Assembly: GCA_012521815.1 (NCBI GenBank)
Contig: JAAYLR010000134.1
Location: forward strand, 1 to 40,644
From: Acidobacteriota bacterium
Lineage (GTDB): Bacteria; Acidobacteriota; Thermoanaerobaculia; Multivoradales; JAGPDF01
DNA length: 40,644 nt
Reading direction: 5' to 3'
This document shows positions 26,947 to 34,908 of the stretch, one piece after another. Position 1 is the first letter of the stretch; the number at the start of each line of letters is the position of its first letter. The position numbers and the translations under genes were made by a program. Under the pieces are notes generated by a model. The model saw nothing but the letters and a program-made list of their open reading frames with translations. It ran no database searches and had not been told where the DNA came from.

Positions 26947-27588
26947 ATGGCTCCGGGTGACTTCGACGACGGTTCGAGGTGGATGGGCGAGCCGGAGAGG
27001 GTCGTTTCGACCGCCGGCGCGGCCGAACCGAGTGGTGCGAGCTCGCACGCGCTGCTCGTGCGGGCCCGTGCCGGGCATCCGGGCGCCGTCAGCCGCCTCT
27101 TCCGCCGGGCGCTCCCGCCGCTGCGGCGCTGGGCTCGCGGCCGGCTCCCGCGCTGGGCGCGGGGGCGGCTGGATACCGAGGATCTCGTCCAGGAGGCGGC
27201 GGTGAACACCCTGCGGCATCTTTCCGGGATCGAGCCCCGGCGCCGGCACGCCCTCCAGGCGTATCTTCAGGAGGCGATTCGTAACCGGATCCGCGACGAG
27301 GTGCGGCGGGCCGGACGGCTCGAGATCGCGACCGCGGAGGGAACCGAGGTCGTGGACTCCGGTCCCTCGCCCCACGCCCACGCCGTCGGGGCGGAGCGGC
27401 ACGCCCGGTACCGCGCGGCCCTGACCCGGTTGGGCAAGGAGGAGCAGGCGCTTCTCGTGGCCCGGCTGGAGCTCGGCTACTCCTACGAACAGGTGGCGCT
27501 CGCCACCGGCCGGCCGACGCCGGATGCGGCCCGCGTCGCGATCCGGCGCGCCATCCTGAAGCTCGCCGATGAGCTCGATCGCCAGTAG
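26947..27588 (+). CDS. ECF-type sigma-70 family RNA polymerase sigma factor
   Basis: Region 2 DTEDLVQEAAVNTLRHL, region 4 LELGYSYEQVALATGRPTPDAARVAIRRAILKL. Confidence 0.85.
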   Translation: MAPGDFDDGSRWMGEPERVVSTAGAAEPSGASSHALLVRARAGHPGAVSRLFRRALPPLRRWARGRLPRWARGRLDTEDLVQEAAVNTLRHLSGIEPRRRHALQAYLQEAIRNRIRDEVRRAGRLEIATAEGTEVVDSGPSPHAHAVGAERHARYRAALTRLGKEEQALLVARLELGYSYEQVALATGRPTPDAARVAIRRAILKLADELDRQ

Positions 27589-30283
27589 AGAGCGGGCGCT
27601 CCTCGATCGGGTGGCCGGGGCGGTCGGAGACGGCCTGCCGGTCGACTGGGCGCAGGTCGAGCAGCGCCTCTCGCCGCGGAGCGCGAGCAGCACGGCGATC
27701 GGTCTCCGTTACCTGGCGGAGATCGCCCAGCGCCGCTCGCTCTCGGGAACGGAGGGCGAGCGGGCGGCGTTTGGCGGCTGGGCGGTGCGGGCGCTGCTCG
27801 CGCTCGCCGCGGTACAGGTACTCCTCGCCGTGGCCGGCTTCGCGCTCGGCTCCCGCGATCCGGAGGCGATCCCGCGCACCCTCGTCCTCGGAGCGATGCT
27901 GGTCTTCGCCGGCGCCGCCATCGTGCTCCTCGGTGCCGGGGCCCGCGACTCCCGTGCCTGGCCTCTCGCCGGAGTCATGCTGTGCACCGCGGCGGCGATG
28001 GCGCAGCCGCTGCTCGCCCGGCTCGACGCCTCGTTTCCGGGAGCGCCGCTCACCTGGGTCCGAGCGCTCCTGCCGGAGGCCTTCCTGCCGGCCTTCTGCT
28101 GGCGTTTTGCTCGCGACTTTCCGCGGCTCGCCCGCTTCGATCGCTGGTCACGGCGAATCGAGAGGATGGTCTGGTTCAGCCTCGCTGCCGGCGTGCTCTT
28201 CTTCGCGATCAACGCCTGGGCACGGCTCGGAGGCGTGACCCCGGCACCTCTGGAGCCGTGGCTGCGCCATCCCACCGGCTTCTACTGGGGTGCCCTCTCG
28301 ACGCTCACGCTGACCGCGATCCTCGTCCCCCTGCTGCGCCAGCGCCGGGCTCCGGTGGAGGAGCGGCAGCGCGTCAGGGTCTTCCTCGGCGGCCTCGCGC
28401 TCGGAATCGTGCCGATCTGCGTGCAGGTTCTCGCCGAGACGCTGCTGCCGGCCTACGACCGGCTGACCGATCATCCGCGCTGGTACGCCGTGAGCGGCAC
28501 GCTGCTCTACGCGCTCCTCCTCACGGTGCCGCTCTCGAGCAGCTACGCGGTGGCGGCACGGCGCGTGCTCGACCTCCGCTTCGCGGTGGGGCTGGCGGCC
28601 CGCTTCGCGCTGGCCCGGGCCTCGCTCGCCACGCTCGCGCTCACGCCGATCGTCGTTCTCGCCATGTCGGCGTACCGTCACCGGGCGCTCCCCCTCACCG
28701 TGGTCTTCTCGCGCACCGAATCGCGTGCCTGGTTCGCGGCCTCGATCTGCGGCCTCGTCCTGCTGTTGCTGCGCGGGCCGCTCCTGCGCGGCGTCGAGCA
28801 TCGCCTCCTGGGGCGAGCGGTGTCGCCGAGCGACGCCCTCGCCCGCTTCGCCCAGACCGCACGGCAGGCGGCCGACGCCGCACCGCTCCTGGCGGTCGCC
28901 CGCGCCGAAGCCGAGGCCCTGCTGCGCTGCGAGGGGGTCGCGGTGTTGCAACGCGAGGCTGGCAGCGGGCTGCTGCGAGACGGCGGCGGGCGGATCTCCT
29001 CCCTCGCCACGGAGAGTGCGCTGGTGCGCGTGGCGGCGGCCGCTCCGGGGGCGCTGGTGGTCGACCGCGAGTCGCGCGGCTCGCTCTACCGGTGGCTCCC
29101 CGAGGAGGAGCGGGCCTGGATCGATCACGCCGGCCTCTGCCTGATGACGCCGGTGGCGCTCGGCGAGGAGCCGGTCCACGCCCTGCTCGCGGCCGGTTCC
29201 GCGCGTTCGGGCGTTCCGTATTCGGCCGAGGAGATCCGGGCTTTCGAGGCGCTCGCCTCGTCGCTCTCGCTCGCTCTCGAGCGCCTCCCGGAGGAGGTGC
29301 GGGCGGCGGCCGAAGGTCCGGCAGCCGGGGATCTGCCCGCCGGCGAGTGCGCTCGCTGCGGTGCCGTGCGCGCATCGTGGGGTGGTGCCTGCGACTGCGG
29401 CGGTGGTCTCACGCCGGCCTCTCTGCCGCATCTCCTCGGCGGGAAGTTCCGCGTCGAGTGGCTCCTCGGGCGCGGTGGCATGGGGGTGGTCTACCGTGCC
29501 TCGGACCTCGCGCTCGGCCGTTCGGTCGCCCTGAAGACGCTGCCCCGGCTCGAGCTCGGGCCGCTGCGGCGGCTCGAGCAGGAGGCGCGGTCGATGGCGA
29601 GCCTCGCCCATCCGGGCCTCGCCACGATCTACGGGCTCGAGAGCTGGCGAGGCGTCCCCGTGCTGGTGGTGGAGCACCTCCCCGGCGGCACGCTCTCGCA
29701 ACGCCTCCACCCGCCCTGGACGCCTCGCGCGGTCGTCGAGCTCGGCATCGAGCTCGCCACCGCCCTCGAGGCGATGCACCGCCGGGGGCTGCTGCACCGC
29801 GACCTGAAGCCTTCGAACATCGGCTTCACCGCCGAGGGGCGGCCGAAGCTCCTCGACTTCGGCCTCGCGCGCCTCTTCGAAGAGGAGGCAGCGCGAAGTG
29901 GCGACGAACCGCTCCGCAGCCTCCTCGGAGACCGGGCCGGGCAGGGGCGCCTGACCCAGAGCCGGCAGCTGGCCGGTACCCCGCTCTACCTCTCACCCGA
30001 GGCGCTCCTCGGTGCTCCGGCCGCGCCGGCACAGGACCTCTGGGCCCTCTTCATCGTCCTCTGGGAGGCGCTCGCGGGGCAGCACCCGCTCGATCATCTC
30101 TCCTTTGCCGACAGCCTCCGTGCACTGGCGCGCGCCGAGGTGCCGCCGATCGACACCGTTCGCAGCGACGTACCCGAACCGCTCGCCAGGCTCCTCGCCG
30201 CGGCCCTGAGCCTCCGCCCCGACCGCCGCCCGGCGGACGCCGTGGCCGCCCGGAAGGCTCTCGAAGCGGCGCTGCCGGCGTAG
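27569..30283 (+). CDS. Membrane Ser/Thr protein kinase with N-terminal sensor region, GAF-like domain, Cys-rich linker and C-terminal kinase
   Basis: Kinase motifs LLGRGGMGVVYRA, VALKTL, HRDLKPSNIGF, LLDFGLARLF; multi-TM N-terminal half; CARCGAVRASWGGACDCGGG before the kinase. Confidence 0.87.
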   Translation: MSSIASRERALLDRVAGAVGDGLPVDWAQVEQRLSPRSASSTAIGLRYLAEIAQRRSLSGTEGERAAFGGWAVRALLALAAVQVLLAVAGFALGSRDPEAIPRTLVLGAMLVFAGAAIVLLGAGARDSRAWPLAGVMLCTAAAMAQPLLARLDASFPGAPLTWVRALLPEAFLPAFCWRFARDFPRLARFDRWSRRIERMVWFSLAAGVLFFAINAWARLGGVTPAPLEPWLRHPTGFYWGALSTLTLTAILVPLLRQRRAPVEERQRVRVFLGGLALGIVPICVQVLAETLLPAYDRLTDHPRWYAVSGTLLYALLLTVPLSSSYAVAARRVLDLRFAVGLAARFALARASLATLALTPIVVLAMSAYRHRALPLTVVFSRTESRAWFAASICGLVLLLLRGPLLRGVEHRLLGRAVSPSDALARFAQTARQAADAAPLLAVARAEAEALLRCEGVAVLQREAGSGLLRDGGGRISSLATESALVRVAAAAPGALVVDRESRGSLYRWLPEEERAWIDHAGLCLMTPVALGEEPVHALLAAGSARSGVPYSAEEIRAFEALASSLSLALERLPEEVRAAAEGPAAGDLPAGECARCGAVRASWGGACDCGGGLTPASLPHLLGGKFRVEWLLGRGGMGVVYRASDLALGRSVALKTLPRLELGPLRRLEQEARSMASLAHPGLATIYGLESWRGVPVLVVEHLPGGTLSQRLHPPWTPRAVVELGIELATALEAMHRRGLLHRDLKPSNIGFTAEGRPKLLDFGLARLFEEEAARSGDEPLRSLLGDRAGQGRLTQSRQLAGTPLYLSPEALLGAPAAPAQDLWALFIVLWEALAGQHPLDHLSFADSLRALARAEVPPIDTVRSDVPEPLARLLAAALSLRPDRRPADAVAARKALEAALPA

Positions 30284-30423
30284 ACCCGCCGGACACGAAC
30301 GGCCGTTCGAAACCGCCAGGCCGTTCGTTCTCGACTCAGTAGCCATTGACGACATGGTGGCGGACGGGCCGAAACGGCTGGGTCGTACTGAGGCTTCACC
30401 TGGAGCCAGAAAGGAGGGGGAGG

Positions 30424-30894
30424 ATGAGTTGGAGCGTGGACGAGGCCCTGAAGGAGGTCGTGGCCGAGATCGTGAAGGGGGCAGGACCGCTCGCCGTCAG
30501 CAAGTCGATCCAGGCGGACCTGGCGGCGGGCTACCGGCCGGATTTCGAGCGTGAGTACGAAGCGGGTGCCGACTGGCGGGCCGACCGCCCGAAGATCCTG
30601 CCCCTCGCCTACCTGGTCGGCTCTTTAGCCGCCATGCTCACCGTCGCCGGCCACGCCCGGCGCGAGAGCAAGGTGCCGACCAGGGTCGATCGGCAGCAGG
30701 CCCTCGCCGCCGCCTACATCGTGAGCCGTGGTCCCTGTCCGACCTCCGAGATCGTCGTCCAGGGCAAATACTGCCGCGACTTCCCCTTCACCGGCGGACC
30801 CGTCCCCCTGACCCACGATCCAGGCCCTGTCGAGCGCTCCGCAAAGAGCCTCGCACTCGGCCTCGTCAAGTACCTCCGGGCGGAGCGGGAGTGA
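30424..30894 (+). CDS. Hypothetical protein
   Basis: 156 aa, ATG after an aaaggagggggagg RBS. Confidence 0.6.
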   Translation: MSWSVDEALKEVVAEIVKGAGPLAVSKSIQADLAAGYRPDFEREYEAGADWRADRPKILPLAYLVGSLAAMLTVAGHARRESKVPTRVDRQQALAAAYIVSRGPCPTSEIVVQGKYCRDFPFTGGPVPLTHDPGPVERSAKSLALGLVKYLRAERE

Positions 30895-30957
30895 GTCGAG
30901 GGGAGCGTGGTGATCCGAGGAGATGAACGACAGTTGAGAGGAATTCCATGTTCATCA

Positions 30958-31098
30958 GCAGTAAGGGCCTCGATCCGCCTCGACTTCCGCGGCGACCCCG
31001 CCGACGAGATCATCGCCGCCACCAGCCTCGTCCACGGCGTCCACCTCCTCACCCGCGACACCCGCATCCGCGCCTCGAAGATCGTGCCGCTGCCGTAG
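30958..31098 (+). pseudogene. VapC-like PIN-domain toxin remnant (C-terminal fragment)
   Basis: IRLDFRGDPADEIIAATSLVHGVHLLTRDTRIRASKIVPLP* matches the PIN C-terminal motif; the upstream part of the domain is missing. Confidence 0.7.
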
Positions 31099-31243
31099 CC
31101 GAGGAACAGAGAGTCACGTGACGACTCACGGCAGCTTCACAGGTCATCCTTTGGCGCCCTCTGGGTCGACTCGACCGCAGCTGCGAGACGTTCTAAAACC
31201 AAGTGGCAGGTGCCAGATCGGCGGAAGGAAAGGAGAAGCGATC

Positions 31244-31435
31244 ATGACTCGAGCGAAGCGAGTTTTCTTGTTGGCATGCCTGGTTGGTGCGTTTCTCGTG
31301 AGTGTCGCGATCGCCTCGGTGGAGTGTTTCGAGGAGGATTACGGTAACGGGTCGTGCGCGACCGTCTGTGTCTTCTACGACGACCAGACCGGGAATGTCA
31401 TCGGTTGGATGCGTGGTCCCTACCACCAGTGCTGA
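31244..31435 (+). CDS. Small Cys-rich secreted peptide, hypothetical
   Basis: 63 aa: MTRAKRVFLLACLVGAFLVSVAIASVECFEEDYGNGSCATVCVFYDDQTGNVIGWMRGPYHQC; signal peptide; ggaaaggagaag RBS; lower local GC. Confidence 0.65.
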   Translation: MTRAKRVFLLACLVGAFLVSVAIASVECFEEDYGNGSCATVCVFYDDQTGNVIGWMRGPYHQC

Positions 31436-31448
31436 TCGGATCACGCGC

Positions 31449-32558
31449 ATGCCTTCGACTCGGCTGCTCCAGGTTTTCTTTCTCGTGCTCGCGTCTGGCG
31501 CGGCGTTGGCGCGTACTGCCGAAGGAGAGAAGGGCGCGCTGACGCCGATCCCATTCGGCTCGGAAGTCGAGGCCGCTGACGGGCCGCAGTTCGTGGCCGC
31601 GGATGCGAAGAACCGGCCCTATCTGTTCCTCGCGAGCCTTTCTCAGGTTTTCCCGGTTCTTGGGGACGGCTCCTTCGGCGAGCCGATCGCGCTCGCTGCG
31701 ATCCCGGAGCCGGATGCGGTCGTGCGCGCTGCAGCGATGGAGGGGGATGCCCGGATCTGGGTCCTGCTGGCGAGGGGGAGGCTCTGGCGGGCGACGGTAG
31801 ACGAGGTGAAACGGATGCCGGATCTCGCTTTCCGGCCCGACAGCCTCGCCGTCTCGGGTGCCGGGATCGCGGTGGGAGTGCTTCCCTTCGGTACCGGCAA
31901 GGGGGCGCTGGCGGCGCCGCCGCGCGCCGGCCGGAGCGCGCCGCTGCTGTTCGGGCTCTCGGGCGATCGCTGGGAGCCTCGGCTCTTCGGAGAGGCGGTT
32001 CCGGGGCGGGAGGAGGTCGAAGGTGTGAGCTACGTCGAGCTCAACCAGCGCAGCTCGCTCGAGCTCGCCGCCGGTGCAAAGGGCCGGACCTGGGTCGCGA
32101 ACCGCTACTTCTACCTCGCGCGCTCGGTCTCTCCTGCGGGCAAGGTGCTGGTGACCCTGCGCGGCGACGCGACGATCCGCCAGAAGGCTGACGACGAGAG
32201 CCTTGACGAGATTGCCGGGAGGATCGCCGGCGAGCGGGAAAGGGTCGGCCCGCGGATGGCGGCACTGGCGAACACGGGGGTGAACGCGATCCTCGGTCTC
32301 GCCGAGGCGCGCGATGGGCGGCTCTACCTAGTCGGGCAGGAACGCGGTGGCCGTTTCCTCGACCGTTTCGACCCGGTGCGCTTGCGGGTGGAGCGGGTGC
32401 CGCTCGCCCTCGAGTACGCCGGCCGGCTGACCATGGCGGCAGGGCCAGAGGGTCTCTACCTCGCCGGCTTCGGCGCCCAGTCTGGCCGTTGGTGGCTCCC
32501 CTGGGAGACCCTCGAAACTGCCGCCTGGAAGCCCGCCCCTTCGATCGCCATCGAGTAG
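31449..32558 (+). CDS. Secreted hypothetical protein, possible beta-propeller
   Basis: Signal peptide MPSTRLLQVFFLVLASGAALA; repeated short beta-type segments; 13 nt after the peptide gene. Confidence 0.65.
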   Translation: MPSTRLLQVFFLVLASGAALARTAEGEKGALTPIPFGSEVEAADGPQFVAADAKNRPYLFLASLSQVFPVLGDGSFGEPIALAAIPEPDAVVRAAAMEGDARIWVLLARGRLWRATVDEVKRMPDLAFRPDSLAVSGAGIAVGVLPFGTGKGALAAPPRAGRSAPLLFGLSGDRWEPRLFGEAVPGREEVEGVSYVELNQRSSLELAAGAKGRTWVANRYFYLARSVSPAGKVLVTLRGDATIRQKADDESLDEIAGRIAGERERVGPRMAALANTGVNAILGLAEARDGRLYLVGQERGGRFLDRFDPVRLRVERVPLALEYAGRLTMAAGPEGLYLAGFGAQSGRWWLPWETLETAAWKPAPSIAIE

Positions 32559-32786
32559 CCCCAGCTGGAATCTGCGCAAGTCGCCTGGCACCTCGGGGGA
32601 CGGCGCGGGGGGCGGGACCTCCCAGCGCAGGAGGCGCTCGCGGGCCTCGAACCAGGTGCGGGGGAAGTTGCTCTCCTCGCGGTAGCCGGTCATTGAACTG
32701 CTTTGCGAAGAGCGGCGCCTGGCGGATCCGACGCTGCTACCGGCATGTGGCTCGCCTAGCTGCGCCGAGCCCGGTTGCGGTCGTGC

Positions 32787-33788
32787 TCACCGCTCGGCGA
32801 GCGCCAGCTGGCGGGCGACGGTCTGGAAGAACGCTTCGGTGCGGCGCTGCCATTCGGCGGGGGGGAAGGTGGTGGCTGGCGCGGCGAGCTCGACCTCGCC
32901 CTGCCCCGCGTCGTTCGTGCCAACCCGGATGCGGAACTCGCTCCAGAGGAGTGCCCAGTCGGGGGTGGCGTCGACGCGCGGGTCGAACGGGCGGCCGGAG
33001 AGCTGGACGGCGTCGAGCACCGCGCCGAGGAGCTTGCCTTCCGGGCCGTCGTAGCGGCGCGGGTACGCCCGCCGCGCCACCACGTAGTCGGGTGGCGGGA
33101 CCCACCGATCGCTCGCGAGGAGGGTGGGGAAGGGGGGCTGCTCGAGCATCGGTTCGAAGTTCGGGTCGAGGCGGGCGCGGACGCGGGAGCGTTCGTCGAG
33201 GGCGATCGCGTGCTCGAGGGCGCGGGCGGCGAGCGCGGCGTAGCCGGCGAGCGCATAGTTGGCGGCCACGCGGTAGTAGGCGTCGGCCGAGCGGGGCTCG
33301 CGCTCGAGGAAGCTGTTGAAGCGCTGGCTCGCGGCGGCGAGATCGCCCGCCATCAGGTGTATCGCGCCGGCGTTGAGGTCGTTCTCGGCGAGGTCGGGCG
33401 CGAGCTGCTCGGCGCGGGCGAAGGCGGTGAGCGCGTCGCCCCACCGCTGTTCGGCCACCGCCAGCGCGCCGAGGCTCAGCCAGCCCTGCCGCATGGCGGG
33501 GTCGAGCGCCACGGCCCGCTCGTAGTCGGCGCGGCAGGCGGCGGTCTCGCCGTTCATGCAGCGGGCGCTGCCGCGCAGGAAGAGGGCCTTGGGATCGTCG
33601 GGCTGGCGCTTCAGGTGCCCGGCGAGGAGCGCGAGGGCCCCGTCGGGATCGTCGGCGTGCAGCCGCTCCTCGGCCGCCGCGACCGGGGAGGGCGGCGGGG
33701 CGGTGGTCTTCGGAGGCGGGGCGGCCAGGCCGGCGGCAGCGCTCCCGGCGGCGAAGAGGAACAGGACCGTCATCGGCAGTCGGCGCAT
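32787..33788 (-). CDS. TPR-repeat secreted protein
   Basis: Signal peptide; DDPKALFLRGSARCMNGETAACRADYERAVALDP, WGDALTAFARAEQLAPDLAENDLNAGAIHL. Confidence 0.8.
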   Translation of the reverse strand: MRRLPMTVLFLFAAGSAAAGLAAPPPKTTAPPPSPVAAAEERLHADDPDGALALLAGHLKRQPDDPKALFLRGSARCMNGETAACRADYERAVALDPAMRQGWLSLGALAVAEQRWGDALTAFARAEQLAPDLAENDLNAGAIHLMAGDLAAASQRFNSFLEREPRSADAYYRVAANYALAGYAALAARALEHAIALDERSRVRARLDPNFEPMLEQPPFPTLLASDRWVPPPDYVVARRAYPRRYDGPEGKLLGAVLDAVQLSGRPFDPRVDATPDWALLWSEFRIRVGTNDAGQGEVELAAPATTFPPAEWQRRTEAFFQTVARQLALAER

Positions 33789-33794
33789 GCGCCG

Positions 33795-33827
33795 AATCTA
33801 TCGGCTGCCGGCGCCGAACGCTATGAT
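33795..33827. promoter_or_regulatory. Back-to-back -10 boxes (TAGATT on -, TATGAT on +) for divergent genes
   Basis: TAGATT 33800..33795 lies 6 nt before ATG 33788 (-); TATGAT 33822..33827 lies 6 nt before GTG 33834 (+). Confidence 0.5.
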
Positions 33828-33833
33828 TCCGGC

Positions 33834-34907
33834 GTGACCTCCGGGATCCCCTCGCCGCGCGAGATCGCCGCCGCCCTCGGGGCGCGGGTGATCGGGCAGG
33901 GCGACGCGGTGCGCGAGATGGCGATCGCCCTCTCGAAGAAGCTCGCCGGGCTGCGGGTCGGCAACATCCTGATGATCGGCTCGTCGGGAACCGGCAAGAC
34001 GACGCTGATGCGGGCGGTCGAGGGGTACCTCGCCGCGAACCCGGAGCTCGCGGTGCGCTCCACCGTGATCCGCCTGCACGCCAACGTCCTCGGCGAGGAG
34101 GCCGAAAGCGGCCGCCCGGGCGAGGCGGTGCTCCGGCGGCTCCTCGAGCGCGCCCGCGAGCAGCTCGGCCCCGACGCTGCCGTGGATGACCTGCTGGCCC
34201 GCGCCCGCCACGGGCTCGTCTTCGTCGACGAGGTGGACAAGATCCGCTCCCACGTCGGCGGGGAGGCGAACGTCCGCGGCATCCGCGCCCAGGAGGCGCT
34301 CCTCACCCTGATCGAGAACGAGGCGGTGCCGTTCGCGCTGCCCGCGTGGGCCGGGGGCGGCGCGGTCACCGTCGATTCGAGCGGCCTCCTCTTCGTCTGC
34401 GCCGGAGCGTTCGAAGGGCTCTACGACGCGGTCTTCGACCGGGTCACGATCGGGCGCGACAAGGGAGCGCTGCAGCCGGTGACGGTGGTCGAAGGGGGCC
34501 GGGTGCGCGAGGAGCTCCGTTTCGCGCTCCGCGACTGGCTGCGCAACGAGGATCTCTTCGACTACGGGATGAGCCCGCAGTTCCTCTCCCGCTTCGACGC
34601 CGTGGTGCTGCTCGCCGACCTCGCGGAGGACGAGCTGGTGCGGATCTTCCTCGAGACGCCCGACTCGGGCTACCAGATCGCCCGCGACTACTTCGCCAGC
34701 CAGGGCGTCCAGCTCGCCCTCTCGCCGGCCGCGGTGCGGGCGATCGCGCGCGCCGCGGCCCGGCAGCCGCGGCTCGGCGCGCGCGCCCTCAAGGAGGTCT
34801 TCCGGCGGGTGATCCGCGACTACGAGTACGAGCCCGCGCGGGTGGCGGCGGGCGGCGCCCTCCTGATCGACCACGAGCAGGTCGAGCAGGCGCTCGGCGC
34901 GGGCTAG
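33834..34907 (+). CDS. ClpX-like AAA+ ATPase lacking the N-terminal zinc-binding domain
   Basis: Walker A GSSGTGKTTL, Walker B LVFVDEVDKIRS, SPQFLSRFDAVVLL, sensor-2 region LGARALKEVF. Confidence 0.8.
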   Translation: MTSGIPSPREIAAALGARVIGQGDAVREMAIALSKKLAGLRVGNILMIGSSGTGKTTLMRAVEGYLAANPELAVRSTVIRLHANVLGEEAESGRPGEAVLRRLLERAREQLGPDAAVDDLLARARHGLVFVDEVDKIRSHVGGEANVRGIRAQEALLTLIENEAVPFALPAWAGGGAVTVDSSGLLFVCAGAFEGLYDAVFDRVTIGRDKGALQPVTVVEGGRVREELRFALRDWLRNEDLFDYGMSPQFLSRFDAVVLLADLAEDELVRIFLETPDSGYQIARDYFASQGVQLALSPAAVRAIARAAARQPRLGARALKEVFRRVIRDYEYEPARVAAGGALLIDHEQVEQALGAG

Positions 34908-34908
34908 C

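Noticed and set aside
31111-31127. Palindrome GAGTC-acgtgac-GACTC
   Set aside because: Dyad noted in intergenic sequence, but no promoter context or second copy seen to support a function.
31204-31215. TGGCAGGTGCCA inverted repeat, considered as a sigma-54 promoter or NifA-type site
   Set aside because: The -24/-12 spacing and TTGC element do not fit sigma-54; too short to claim.
32559-32786. Possible gene remnant (minus-strand MTGYREESNFPRTWFEARERLLRWEVPPPAP...)
   Set aside because: A plausible protein-like fragment, but it could not be tied to any family and runs antisense into 31449..32558; a BLASTX of this interval would decide.
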